Shown here piece by piece: positions 35,175-43,519 of a stretch of DNA of 64,000 nt; the first letter of the stretch is position 1; each line of letters begins with the position of its first letter. The translations under genes and the position numbers were made by a program. The stretch covers positions 62,001 to 126,000 of the forward strand of contig JAKSIC010000003.1 of assembly GCA_024399015.1 (NCBI GenBank), given 5' to 3'. The notes beneath the pieces are model-generated. The model was not told the DNA's origin, did no database searches, and worked only from the letters and a program-made list of their open reading frames with translations. The DNA comes from Fibrobacter sp. Lineage in GTDB: Bacteria; Fibrobacterota; Fibrobacteria; Fibrobacterales; Fibrobacteraceae.

Positions 35175-36875
35175 CTACTGTTTCAACATCAGCTTATTGT
35201 TCCCCTGCAGTCCATCATTATCAAAGCGGACCGTGGGATTTTTTCCGGCCTTGTAAGCCTCTTCGCTTTCGTACATAGACAAAGCAACGTTTACACCAGG
35301 GAGGGCTGCCACATTGGTCTGGCGGGCGGGTACGACACCAGCAAAGGAGAACTTGCGAACGTCACCGTCCTTGAATGTTTTCTTTTCAACCTTGACGGTT
35401 TCGCCCAGTTGTTCAAGAACTTCGCCGTCACTGTTAACAAATTCTGCAACAATGTACACATCAAAGAAGCACGGAGCAATACCAGTGTTCTTTACGGAGA
35501 TATTTAAAACATTTGCAGTTCCCTTATCTCCCGTAATGGTCAAAAGTTCCGCCTGCTGCACCATAAAGTTGTAACCAATCACATGAGTCATGGAATCTGC
35601 CAAGGCCTTATTTTCCTTGTAGATTCGATAACCACAATCGCTTTCCTGTTCCAACACATAGTAGGTCAAATGGGCGGTGGTGATTTCGTGAACCCAACGT
35701 TCCGGAGTCCATCTCATGTAACTCTTGTTATCAAAACTCAGCATGGCTTCGTAGCTGCCGATATTTTCAGCAATGGTAGGAAGTCCAGCCTCGTAAGCAC
35801 GAACCAGAGAATCAGCGGTACCAGGAATTCCAATAAAGCCGTCATCGCGCTTTGTAATTCCCAGGCTCAATGCATAGGTATAAATTTCACCATAACCATC
35901 CGAAGGCAATGCAAGCAAAGTTTTCTTGAATACAGAAGCGTAATGATCCAGCAATTCCTTCTGAATCTTCAGGGACGGCATCTCACTACCATCCAAGTGG
36001 GAAACATGCCATTCGCCCCATTCACCAAAAGTTCGAACATCGATATACTCAAGGCGCGGATCACCGTCATACTTTGCCGCCAAAGCCGTAGCAAATTCCT
36101 TGGCGTACTTCAAATAAACAGGATCATCCCATGCAGGAACCTGAGCATGAGCGCCGTTATCTTCAAAGACGGCCGTAACCTTCTTGGCACCTTCATCATA
36201 AACCCAGGTGGGAGTCCAGTCGTATTCACTTGTAGGTGTACCTTCACCCAATATATACGAGGGCGAATAGGGAAAAACGCGCAATGCATAGCCCAAGCCA
36301 TGTTCCTGAAGAACATTCAAAAGATCTTCCAATTCTGACCAGTCGTAAACTCCTTTACCAGGGTTCAGCTTATCCCAGCGCTGGTAACCGGAGCCGTAGC
36401 TAATCAATTTCCATGCACCATTTACATTAGGACCATATTCGAATTCAGGAATAAAATTCCAGGCACCCTCCGTAAGGAGGGTAAATCCCTTGTGGGGATT
36501 GGCGAGGGGTCCCTTGAAAGGTTTCAATGCATAGGAAATTTTTGTAGTGTCACCATTCTCAATTATTGGCAAGGAAGAGGAACTTGAAGCAGGTTCCGCA
36601 GGCTCATCCGACAAGGAACTACTGGAAACAACATCTTCGCCATTCCTTGAACTACTAGAACTTTCAAGTGCCGAGCCATCTGCAGAACTACTCGACGACA
36701 CGAGAGTTGTTTTCACGGAGGAGCTACTCTGCAAAACATTTTCTGAAGAACTTACTGGAAGCTGTTCAACTGATGAACTGGAATAATCCTGGTCAGTAGG
36801 CTTTACGCCATTATTCTCGTCACCGCAAGCCCACATCAAAATGGGCAGTAATCCTAAACACACAAACCTTTTCAT
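35175..36875 (-). CDS. DUF4832/DUF4874-type lipoprotein with long poly-serine linker
   Basis: The start at 36875 (MKRFVCLGLL) is set by GGAG seven nt upstream and by the lipobox MWAC (Cys17). Residues ~25-110 are an extended linker with at least six Ser runs. Residues ~115-400 form the glycosidase-like barrel: LANPHKGFTLL, LGYALRVFPYSP, LEYIDVRTFGEWGEWHVS. A beta domain (~430-560) completes DUF4832. The Glu in GEWGEWH is a candidate catalytic residue by analogy only. The gene begins one base after the SDR stop (TAAAATG), so the two share an operon. Likely an outer-surface enzyme on an unknown glycan. Confidence 0.8.
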   Translation of the reverse strand: MKRFVCLGLLPILMWACGDENNGVKPTDQDYSSSSVEQLPVSSSENVLQSSSSVKTTLVSSSSSADGSALESSSSSRNGEDVVSSSSLSDEPAEPASSSSSLPIIENGDTTKISYALKPFKGPLANPHKGFTLLTEGAWNFIPEFEYGPNVNGAWKLISYGSGYQRWDKLNPGKGVYDWSELEDLLNVLQEHGLGYALRVFPYSPSYILGEGTPTSEYDWTPTWVYDEGAKKVTAVFEDNGAHAQVPAWDDPVYLKYAKEFATALAAKYDGDPRLEYIDVRTFGEWGEWHVSHLDGSEMPSLKIQKELLDHYASVFKKTLLALPSDGYGEIYTYALSLGITKRDDGFIGIPGTADSLVRAYEAGLPTIAENIGSYEAMLSFDNKSYMRWTPERWVHEITTAHLTYYVLEQESDCGYRIYKENKALADSMTHVIGYNFMVQQAELLTITGDKGTANVLNISVKNTGIAPCFFDVYIVAEFVNSDGEVLEQLGETVKVEKKTFKDGDVRKFSFAGVVPARQTNVAALPGVNVALSMYESEEAYKAGKNPTVRFDNDGLQGNNKLMLKQ

Positions 36876-36876
36876 T

Positions 36877-37587
36877 TTAGTTCTCCAATTTCCAACCGCA
36901 ATCATTATGGTAGATCATTTGACGAGTCATCCCACCATCAATGCAGATGTTTTCACCTGTAATGAAGCCAGCCTTATCCGAAGCCAAGTACAGCACCATA
37001 TTGGAAATATCCAACGGATTGCCAACACGACCTACAGGTTGTTGCGTTGCATCAGGGCCCTCATATTCAGCAAAATCCGTATCAATCCATCCCGGAGAAA
37101 TAGAATTTACTCGAACTTTTCCAGACAAGCTAACTGCAAGAGCGTGAGTCAACGCAGCAATACCACCCTTGGCCGCCGTGTAACTTTCCGTTTGAGGCTG
37201 GCTCATACGGTCTCTGGAAGATGAAATATTGATGATACTTGCTCCTGGGGCAAAGTGCTTTGAGAACAGTTTAGTCAAATAGAAAGGGGCGGAAACACCA
37301 ACAGCCAAAGCGTAGTTGAACTCTTCATAGGAGCATTCATCTAAGCCCTTCATCAGTGGCAAAGCATTGTTCACCAAAACATCCACATGGTCATATTTTC
37401 TAAGCACGAACTTTGCAAAATCTTCCAGAACTTCCTTTTTGGAAAGATCCCCGATGTAGCTCGGATTTTCACGAATGTCGATATACGCGACCTTCGCACC
37501 TTCTTTTTCAAATTCCTGGACAATAGTGCGGCCAATCCCATGGGCGCCACCGGTAACTACAACGACTTTATTTTCAAAGGACTTCAT
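36877..37587 (-). CDS. Short-chain dehydrogenase/reductase
   Basis: Classical SDR, NAD(P)-dependent, 236 residues from the chosen start MKSFENKVVVVTGG. The nucleotide motif is TGGAHGIGR, NNA follows (VLVNNALP) and the catalytic set is Ser (INISSSRD), Tyr and Lys (YTAAKGG). The end IDGGMT is typical. The substrate cannot be inferred. The start lacks a ribosome site and has TATACT seven nt upstream, so it may be leaderless. The DUF4832 lipoprotein gene follows directly. Confidence 0.9.
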   Translation of the reverse strand: MKSFENKVVVVTGGAHGIGRTIVQEFEKEGAKVAYIDIRENPSYIGDLSKKEVLEDFAKFVLRKYDHVDVLVNNALPLMKGLDECSYEEFNYALAVGVSAPFYLTKLFSKHFAPGASIINISSSRDRMSQPQTESYTAAKGGIAALTHALAVSLSGKVRVNSISPGWIDTDFAEYEGPDATQQPVGRVGNPLDISNMVLYLASDKAGFITGENICIDGGMTRQMIYHNDCGWKLEN

Positions 37588-37619
37588 ACTTGTAAGTATA
37601 GAATTTCTAGTTTTGAAGT
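37588..37619. promoter_or_regulatory. Divergent promoter between the SDR and FliB-like genes
   Basis: The minus strand has TATACT (37595-37600) seven nt before the SDR ATG. The plus strand has TATAGA at 37597-37602. The two -10 boxes overlap, so the genes may compete for polymerase. Confidence 0.4.
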
Positions 37620-38756
37620 ATGTTACTCCGCATCCCAAATTTTTATGATAAATTCACTTGCATTGCCAACCGCTGTACAGACAACTGCTGTATCGGCTGG
37701 GAAATTGACGTAGACGAAGATACTTTGGACTACTACAAGAGTATTGCCTGCAAAGAAAAATGCGGATCAGCCAAGAAGGATTACATACAAAAGTTCCTTG
37801 AAAATATCGAAGATGGACACATTAAGCTCACCAAGGATGAGCGCTGTCCTTTCTTGAAGGAGAATGGACTTTGCGATACCATTTGTCACCTTGGCGTGGG
37901 CGGCACCGACTGCGATGAAAACGGCAGAAATGTTCTGGGAAACATTTGCAGGGAACACCCGCGCTTTGTTGAAGTCTACGGTGACATTATGGAAAAAGGC
38001 GTAGGTCTTTGCTGCGAAGAAGCCGTGAGACTGTTGCTAGAAGAACCTGTAGGCGAAAAGAGCTTGAAGTTTGTAGAAAGGGATGCCGATGACGATCCCG
38101 ACGAAATGCCGGATGGCGTTGAAGAAGCCCGAGATGCAATCTTTGCAGAACGCGAACATATTTTTGAATTGCTGGCAGATCGAAACAAACCTTTAAAAGA
38201 AAGATTGACCGAAGTTCTTGATTACGCTGTTGAAACTTCCGGAATTGATTTCGAGGAACAAGAAGATTCTGTTGATGAAGATTCTGCAAGCGACAAAGGC
38301 ACATCCGTAAGCCTCAGCGACAAGGCCATCAAACAAACATGGATTGAAATTCTCGGCGAGGGCGAAAGCTACGGCCCCGCTTGGGACAAAGCTTTTGAGG
38401 GAATGGTTCGCGAAGGTTGGGTTGCCGACGACGGCCACAACAATAAGCCAATGTTCTCCGACGAAGACGGCGAAAAGATTATCGCCTACTTGATTTTCCG
38501 TTACTACGCCAAGAGTCTTTTTGACGGAGACAGCCTCACCAAAGTGCAGTTCGCCATTTTCTTCTGGATTATCCTGCAACGATTCGGCCATATTCTTGGA
38601 GAGTGTGGTTCTGTCACTCCCAAAATCAACGCCATCAAGCTGCTGAGCAAGCAGACTGAATACTCAGAAGAAATCATGGAAATCCTTGCTGACAATTTCT
38701 TCCAGAATCCTGCATTCAGCGTGGAACAGTTCCGCAACATCATCCTAGAATCGTAA
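37620..38756 (+). CDS. FliB-like (flagellin lysine N-methylase) family protein
   Basis: A 378-residue Cys-rich protein. The N-terminus LLRIPNFYDKFTCIANRC with Cys19, Cys23 and Cys24 (CTDNCC), CPFLKENGLC and a later CCEEA match the FliB family, whose founding member methylates flagellin lysines. The family probably binds an Fe-S cluster or another metal through these cysteines. An acidic insert (~165-225) is variable. No flagellar gene is in the window and the inferred lineage is non-flagellated, so the target is likely another protein. It is followed by a DUF1848 gene 33 bp downstream, also Cys-rich. Confidence 0.78.
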   Translation: MLLRIPNFYDKFTCIANRCTDNCCIGWEIDVDEDTLDYYKSIACKEKCGSAKKDYIQKFLENIEDGHIKLTKDERCPFLKENGLCDTICHLGVGGTDCDENGRNVLGNICREHPRFVEVYGDIMEKGVGLCCEEAVRLLLEEPVGEKSLKFVERDADDDPDEMPDGVEEARDAIFAEREHIFELLADRNKPLKERLTEVLDYAVETSGIDFEEQEDSVDEDSASDKGTSVSLSDKAIKQTWIEILGEGESYGPAWDKAFEGMVREGWVADDGHNNKPMFSDEDGEKIIAYLIFRYYAKSLFDGDSLTKVQFAIFFWIILQRFGHILGECGSVTPKINAIKLLSKQTEYSEEIMEILADNFFQNPAFSVEQFRNIILES

Positions 38757-38789
38757 AGCAGCGATAGGACTTGCCTCCCGCGTGCCACC

Positions 38790-39767
38790 ATGATTATTTC
38801 CGCAAGCATTCGCACAGACCTTCCTGCATTCTATTCAAAATGGTTCTTGAATAGAATTCGTGAAGGTTACGTGCTGGTGCGCAACCCCTACAACCAGGAT
38901 TACATTACCCGCTACGAACTGGACCCAAGCGTTGTCGACTGCTTGTTTTTCTGCACAAAGAATCCGACTCCACTCCTCCCCCATTTGGATGAGCTCGCAG
39001 ATTACCGCTGGATGTGGCACATCACCCTCACGCCCTATGGCAAGGACATTGAGCCAAACGTTCCCGACAAGCGATTTATCGTGGAACAATTCAAGAAACT
39101 TTCGGACATCGTCAATGCACATAATGGCGGCGAAGATGCAGTCCAATGGCGTTACGATCCTATCTGCATTACTGGCAGGTACACTGTCGAACAGCACATC
39201 AAATCCTTTGAAGTGATGGCAGCCCTTCTTGAAGGTTACACTCACACCTGCATTATCAGTTTCGTGGATATTTTCAATTGCGTCACGAAGAACTTCCCAG
39301 AGCTTCAGCCTGTCTCTTGGGAAGATCAAGTTGCCATCACAAAAGCCTTTGTGGAAATTGGAAGTCAACACGGCATAACCATCAAGACTTGTGTTGAAAG
39401 TGCTGACCTTGCAGAGTTCGGAGCTGATTGCAGCGGTTGCACCACTCCATCAGTTTTTGAAACTGCCCTAGGCCTCCCCGCACGCGGCCTCGTATTTTCC
39501 CCGCCCAAAAAGAAATTCGCTCGCGACGAATGTTCAGCCTGTGTTGTGGGTGGAGACATTGGAAATTACAGTAATTGTCCCCACCTTTGCAAATACTGCT
39601 ACGCTAATTATGGTAAAGACCAAGTGTTTAGCAAACACAACTTGCATGACCCAGATTCGCCACTTATCATCGGAAATATAAGGCCCGGTGAAATTGTACA
39701 CCCCGCAAAACAAGTCAGCTGGATAAAGAAAAAGCCCAGCACGCAGCCGGACTTATTTGAAATTTAA
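38790..39767 (+). CDS. DUF1848 family protein, putative Fe-S protein
   Basis: A 325-residue cytoplasmic protein. It begins MIISASIRTDLPAFYS, typical of DUF1848, and has LFFCTKNP and WRYDPI in the barrel-like core. The C-terminal region has a cysteine cluster: CSGC, CSACVVGGDIGNY, then CPHLCKYCYANYG. The CxxxCxxC-like end resembles a radical-SAM cluster site, and the fold is predicted to be a related barrel. The biochemical role is unknown. It probably shares a transcript with the FliB-like gene. Confidence 0.85.
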   Translation: MIISASIRTDLPAFYSKWFLNRIREGYVLVRNPYNQDYITRYELDPSVVDCLFFCTKNPTPLLPHLDELADYRWMWHITLTPYGKDIEPNVPDKRFIVEQFKKLSDIVNAHNGGEDAVQWRYDPICITGRYTVEQHIKSFEVMAALLEGYTHTCIISFVDIFNCVTKNFPELQPVSWEDQVAITKAFVEIGSQHGITIKTCVESADLAEFGADCSGCTTPSVFETALGLPARGLVFSPPKKKFARDECSACVVGGDIGNYSNCPHLCKYCYANYGKDQVFSKHNLHDPDSPLIIGNIRPGEIVHPAKQVSWIKKKPSTQPDLFEI

Positions 39768-39802
39768 GAGCTGCGCAGAGCTCAATCCGCAGCACATTTG
39801 CA

Positions 39803-40450
39803 TTACAAGCTAATAAACTTTCTCATTCCTACAATGGTCACTACCGTGCAAATCATCAACGAAGCCACCAATGTTACCGCAGGTATAAAGATTCCATTCA
39901 AGAAAGGTTCGTAACAGAACTGCACCAACAACAGCAAAGGAACAATAAAGAATAGTGTTCCCTGCGTAGCTGCACGCACCGTCTTAGCCTTCAAAGAAAG
40001 CAACAACGAAAAGGCATTCACCAAGAGGCTTGCAGATGCAGCGCCAAGCATTGCGGCCACGCCCATTTCCAAAGAAACGCCCGGATGAGCAATCCAGTAG
40101 GCGCCTTGGCCAATTAGCGCAAACACCAGAGGAAACGGCAACACCGCTAAAAATTTACCCCAGAACAAATCCGCAGGTTTCACCGGAGATAGTTGCAACA
40201 GTTCCAGGGAATTTCTTTCACGTTCGCCAGCAAAGCTATCAGCAGCAAGGGGCGCACCCATAGGTGCCATGAGGCAACCCAGCAACAGCATCATGTAGCC
40301 TTCCATGCCCTGCATCACCTGCCCGCCATAGCGAGAAACAGCAATCCCCTGGGACGCCGCCAAAATCACCGGCGGAATAACGAAAGGAATCCAGAAGCGA
40401 GGCTCCCGGAAAATCAACCGCAGTTCATGCTTTAGAACGTGAAGAATCAT
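39803..40450 (-). CDS. ABC-2 type transporter permease
   Basis: A 215-residue inner-membrane protein with about six helices. HELRLIFREPRFWIPF at the start and DSFAGERERNSLELLQLSPV in the middle are characteristic of the ABC-2/NatB type permeases. No ATPase subunit is encoded next to it, so it must pair with a protein encoded elsewhere. The start lies 13 bp after the stop of the Cys-rich secreted protein, which suggests co-transcription. Exported substrate unknown. Confidence 0.82.
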   Translation of the reverse strand: MILHVLKHELRLIFREPRFWIPFVIPPVILAASQGIAVSRYGGQVMQGMEGYMMLLLGCLMAPMGAPLAADSFAGERERNSLELLQLSPVKPADLFWGKFLAVLPFPLVFALIGQGAYWIAHPGVSLEMGVAAMLGAASASLLVNAFSLLLSLKAKTVRAATQGTLFFIVPLLLLVQFCYEPFLNGIFIPAVTLVASLMICTVVTIVGMRKFISL

Positions 40451-40463
40451 GAGAAATCGTCAT

Positions 40464-41042
40464 CTACGGTTTAGAAAATTCTTTTATTTCCGCATCACTC
40501 GGACCGGAATCGAACACACTACACCAATACCCAAAGCTACACAGTTTCTCATTACAAAATTCAAGCGTTCGTCCTTGCCATTCATGCCAATCATTTCCAG
40601 CTTCATCAGGAGATCCTTCTAACCTGCTCCAACTCATCCATTCCCAGGTTTTATCAGAAGTTCGCCTAAAATATAACCCAGTTTTTAGAACTTCGCTTTT
40701 TGTCATACCTAGCCGAAGCTTTAGATTTGAAGAAAAACGAAGCTTACACTTGGGAAGACTTCTTGCATCACCCTTAGAAACTACCACAGATTCAACATTC
40801 GTCCAACTTCCCATTGGACCAGAAGAATAGGTAACTATATCGCCATCTTGATTACAGCTCACATAATCTGCACAGGATTCACAACTTGTCGAGTCCGTTG
40901 AATCGTATCGAAGAATTTCGCAACCCTTACACAAAGCATCATCAAGCGTCAAATTCTTACTTCCTCCAATTACACTTTCATCAATGTTTTGAGCCAACAA
41001 CAATGATGCAGAAAGAAAAAGGATTTGAATCAACGACTTCAT
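40464..41042 (-). CDS. Secreted cysteine-rich protein of unknown function
   Basis: The start at 41042 (MKSLIQILFLSASLLLA) begins a clean signal peptide; a longer frame would run through the upstream terminator. Mature residues contain about ten cysteines, including CKGC, SCESCADYVSC and FCNEKLCSFGYWC, suggesting disulfides in the periplasm or outside. No family recognised. The ATG has no ribosome site but a TATATT box seven nt upstream, so it is probably leaderless. It precedes the ABC permease. Confidence 0.65.
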   Translation of the reverse strand: MKSLIQILFLSASLLLAQNIDESVIGGSKNLTLDDALCKGCEILRYDSTDSTSCESCADYVSCNQDGDIVTYSSGPMGSWTNVESVVVSKGDARSLPKCKLRFSSNLKLRLGMTKSEVLKTGLYFRRTSDKTWEWMSWSRLEGSPDEAGNDWHEWQGRTLEFCNEKLCSFGYWCSVFDSGPSDAEIKEFSKP

Positions 41043-41049
41043 ATATTGA

Positions 41050-41055
41050 AATATA
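41050..41055 (-). promoter_or_regulatory. -10 box of the Cys-rich gene, predicted leaderless
   Basis: TATATT, seven nt before ATG 41042, directly abutting the ettA terminator. Confidence 0.5.
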
Positions 41056-41056
41056 T

Positions 41057-41079
41057 AAAAAGGCGCCCCTAAGGGCGCC
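41057..41079 (-). terminator. ettA terminator
   Basis: GGCGCCC (41062-41068) pairs with GGGCGCC (41073-41079) around CTAA. The minus strand has T5 after it. Confidence 0.8.
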
Positions 41080-41111
41080 ATTATTTTACACATCAAAGGC
41101 AACGCCGTCGC

Positions 41112-41173
41112 CGACCTCATACCTCAAAGCGTAAGTTCACTAAGTGAACTGCAGCGACCTCACACCTCAAAGC
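41112..41173 (-). repeat. Direct repeats with hairpins downstream of ettA
   Basis: The 19-bp unit CGACCTCA-t/c-ACCTCAAAGC occurs at 41112-41130 and 41155-41173, 43 bp apart, with one difference. Each is followed by a hairpin: perfect AGTTCAC-TAA-GTGAACT (41134-41150), then an imperfect one with loop GCA (~41177-41191). GTCGC (41107) and GCGAC (41154) could form an outer stem around the first. Confidence 0.7.
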
Positions 41174-41204
41174 AAAAGGTCGCGCAGCGAACTTTCGCGC
41201 CCTA

Positions 41205-41221
41205 GCGCAACTTAGTTGCGC
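41205..41221 (-). other. Hairpin with the ettA stop codon as its loop
   Basis: GCGCAAC (41205-41211) and GTTGCGC (41215-41221) form a perfect 7-bp stem, with the TAA stop of ettA (41214-41212) as the exact three-base loop. Confidence 0.8.
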
Positions 41222-42900
41222 GTGAGAGTCTTGTACTTGATGGGCTTGGGGTTTTCCGCATCTTCGCCCAGACGCTTGCGACGATCGGCTTCGTATTCGC
41301 TCCAGTTACCTTCAAACCAGACAACCTTGGAGTCGCCTTCGTAAGCCAGGATGTGAGTTGCGATACGGTCCAGGAACCAGCGGTCATGGGAGATAATCAC
41401 GGCGCAGCCTGCGAACTTGAGGATAGCCTGTTCCAAAGCCTGGAGGGTTTCGATATCCAAGTCGTTGGTCGGTTCGTCCAGGAACAACAGGTTACCGGGC
41501 TGCTGCAGGTTCTTGGCCATGAGCACGCGGTTGCGTTCACCACCGGAAAGGGTATTCAGCTTCTTCTGCTGGGCAGCGCCAGTAAAGTTGAACAAGCCAC
41601 AGTAGGCGCGGCCATTCATCTTGCGGTCGCCCACCATAATTTCGTCATTGCCGCCGGTAATGGATTCCCAAACGGTCTTGGAATCATCCAGAGAATCGCG
41701 GCCCTGTTCCATACTGATGATCTGGACGGTTTCGCCAATCTTCAAGGTACCGCCATCTGGCTTTTCGGAACCAGTAATCATCTTGAAGAGAGTGGTCTTA
41801 CCAGCACCATTAGGACCGATAATGCCCACGATACCAGAGCGGGGCAAGCTGAAGTTCAGATCATCGAAGAGCACCTTTTCACCAAAGGCCTTCTGCAGGT
41901 GTTCAGCCTGAATAACGATATCGCCGAGGCGGTTACCGTTAGCAATGTGGATCTGAGCCACATTAATCTTTTCCTTGGTATCTTCAGCAAGAAGTTCTTC
42001 GTAAGCTTTAAGACGAGCCTTGTTCTTGGCCTGGCGAGCCTTCGGGCTCTGCTTGACCCATTCCTGTTCGCGAGCAAGGCGCTTCTGACGATCAGATTCA
42101 CCCTTTTCTTCGTTCTTCATGCGATCAAGCTTCTGGTCCAGCCACTGGGCGTAATTACCTTCCCAAGGAATGCCGCGACCACGGTCAATTTCAAGAATCC
42201 AACCAGTGACGTTATCCAGGAAGTAACGGTCATGGGTCACGAGAATGACGGAGCCCTTATATTCGCGGAGGTGGCGTTCCAGCCATGCCACAGTTTCTGC
42301 ATCCAAGTGGTTGGTAGGTTCGTCGAGAAGCAACAGATCCGGTTCTTCCAGGAGCAAACGGCACAGAGCCACGCGGCGCTTTTCACCACCGGAAAGGTTG
42401 GTCACCGGCCAGTCACCCGGCGGGCAACGGAGGGCGTCCATAGCAATTTCAATATTGCGATCCAGGCTCCACAAGTCCTGAGCGTCAATGATGTCCTGAA
42501 GCTTAGCCTGTTCATCCAGGAGCTTATTCATTTCATCATCTTCCATGGGTTCTGCAAACTTCATGGAAATTTCGTTGAAGCGGTCAAGGATAGCCTGCTT
42601 CTTGGCCACAGCCTGCATCACGTTTTCCTTGACAGTCAAGTTCGGATCCAGCTGCGGTTCCTGAGGCAGGTAACCAGCGGTACGACCCGGTTCAATCCAA
42701 GCTTCGCCCTGGAATTCCTTATCGATACCAGCCATGATACGCAGAAGCGTAGACTTACCAGCACCGTTCTGGCCGATAATGCCAATCTTAGCGCCATAGT
42801 AGAAGCTGAGGGAGATGTCCTTCAGGACTTCCTTGTTGGGATAAGACTTGCACATCTTATACATGTAGAATACAAACTTTTCTGCTTTATTTTCGGCCAT
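41212..42900 (-). CDS. ettA: Energy-dependent translational throttle protein EttA (ABC-F)
   Basis: Cytoplasmic ABC-F ATPase that binds the ribosomal E site and gates the first elongation step by ATP/ADP level. It has two nucleotide-binding domains: Walker A GQNGAGKST at 43-51, signature LSGGE at 169-173, Walker B LLDEPTNHLD at 191-200; second Walker A GPNGAGKTT near 360 with LSGGERNRV and LLFLDEPTNDLD. The inter-domain linker is charged and helical (EEKGESDRQKRLAREQEW). The 562-residue length fits EttA. A TATAAT box ~30 nt upstream may drive it. Confidence 0.95.
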   Translation of the reverse strand: MAENKAEKFVFYMYKMCKSYPNKEVLKDISLSFYYGAKIGIIGQNGAGKSTLLRIMAGIDKEFQGEAWIEPGRTAGYLPQEPQLDPNLTVKENVMQAVAKKQAILDRFNEISMKFAEPMEDDEMNKLLDEQAKLQDIIDAQDLWSLDRNIEIAMDALRCPPGDWPVTNLSGGEKRRVALCRLLLEEPDLLLLDEPTNHLDAETVAWLERHLREYKGSVILVTHDRYFLDNVTGWILEIDRGRGIPWEGNYAQWLDQKLDRMKNEEKGESDRQKRLAREQEWVKQSPKARQAKNKARLKAYEELLAEDTKEKINVAQIHIANGNRLGDIVIQAEHLQKAFGEKVLFDDLNFSLPRSGIVGIIGPNGAGKTTLFKMITGSEKPDGGTLKIGETVQIISMEQGRDSLDDSKTVWESITGGNDEIMVGDRKMNGRAYCGLFNFTGAAQQKKLNTLSGGERNRVLMAKNLQQPGNLLFLDEPTNDLDIETLQALEQAILKFAGCAVIISHDRWFLDRIATHILAYEGDSKVVWFEGNWSEYEADRRKRLGEDAENPKPIKYKTLTRN

Positions 42901-42994
42901 AATGGTCTCACTTCGTTCGAATTATAAATTACGAATTATGAATTACTGATGATAATTTCGCGGCTCCGCCGCCTTTTCACTCTTCTTTTTCTCT

Positions 42995-43510
42995 TTACTG
43001 CTTGTTCAGGTAGTCCAAAACTTTCTGGGTCAAGTCATTATCCTTCTTCCAGAAAAGAACAGCACCTGTAGCGCGGTCAACAACCATGTCGTAGCCTTCC
43101 TGCAAGGCGATTTCGTTCACAGCCTTACGGATGAGCTGAATGATGGGAGCGCTGACCTTTTCGTTTTCAGAAATCAATTCGCCCTTACGACCATAAACGC
43201 GGTCGATGAAGCTCTTGAGTTCAGTATCCTTCTTGGCATATTCTGCTTCAAGTTCGCGCTTCTTTTCGTCGGAAAGCATCAACATCTGCTTGTCCAGCTT
43301 TTCCTTAATGGCGGCAAGTTCCTTCTGCAGCAAGTTGCCCTGCTGTTCCCACTTAGCCACCTGACGGTCGTATTCTTCCTGAGCCTTCTTGGTTCCCTTG
43401 TAACCATCGAAGATAAGCTTGGAATCAACGTGAGCAATGCGGAGGCCGTCTTCGGCAAAGCCGGCCGTCGCAAAAGCGAACACGAACAAAATCAAAAGTC
43501 GTTTTAACAT
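42995..43510 (-). CDS. Skp/OmpH family periplasmic chaperone
   Basis: A 171-residue protein with signal peptide (LLILFVFAFATAGFA), then IAHVDSKLIFDGYKG, which matches the OmpH start. A long helical tentacle region (~45-115) rich in Lys, Glu and Gln follows, and VVDRATGAVLFW forms the terminal beta part. It guards unfolded outer-membrane proteins on the way to BamA. It follows bamA by nine bp with AGGAG as ribosome site, in one operon. Confidence 0.92.
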   Translation of the reverse strand: MLKRLLILFVFAFATAGFAEDGLRIAHVDSKLIFDGYKGTKKAQEEYDRQVAKWEQQGNLLQKELAAIKEKLDKQMLMLSDEKKRELEAEYAKKDTELKSFIDRVYGRKGELISENEKVSAPIIQLIRKAVNEIALQEGYDMVVDRATGAVLFWKKDNDLTQKVLDYLNKQ

Positions 43511-43519
43511 ACAAACTCC

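Noticed and set aside
41112-41173. Possible CRISPR-like direct repeats
   Set aside because: Only two 19-bp units, spaced by a palindrome, with no further copies or cas genes.
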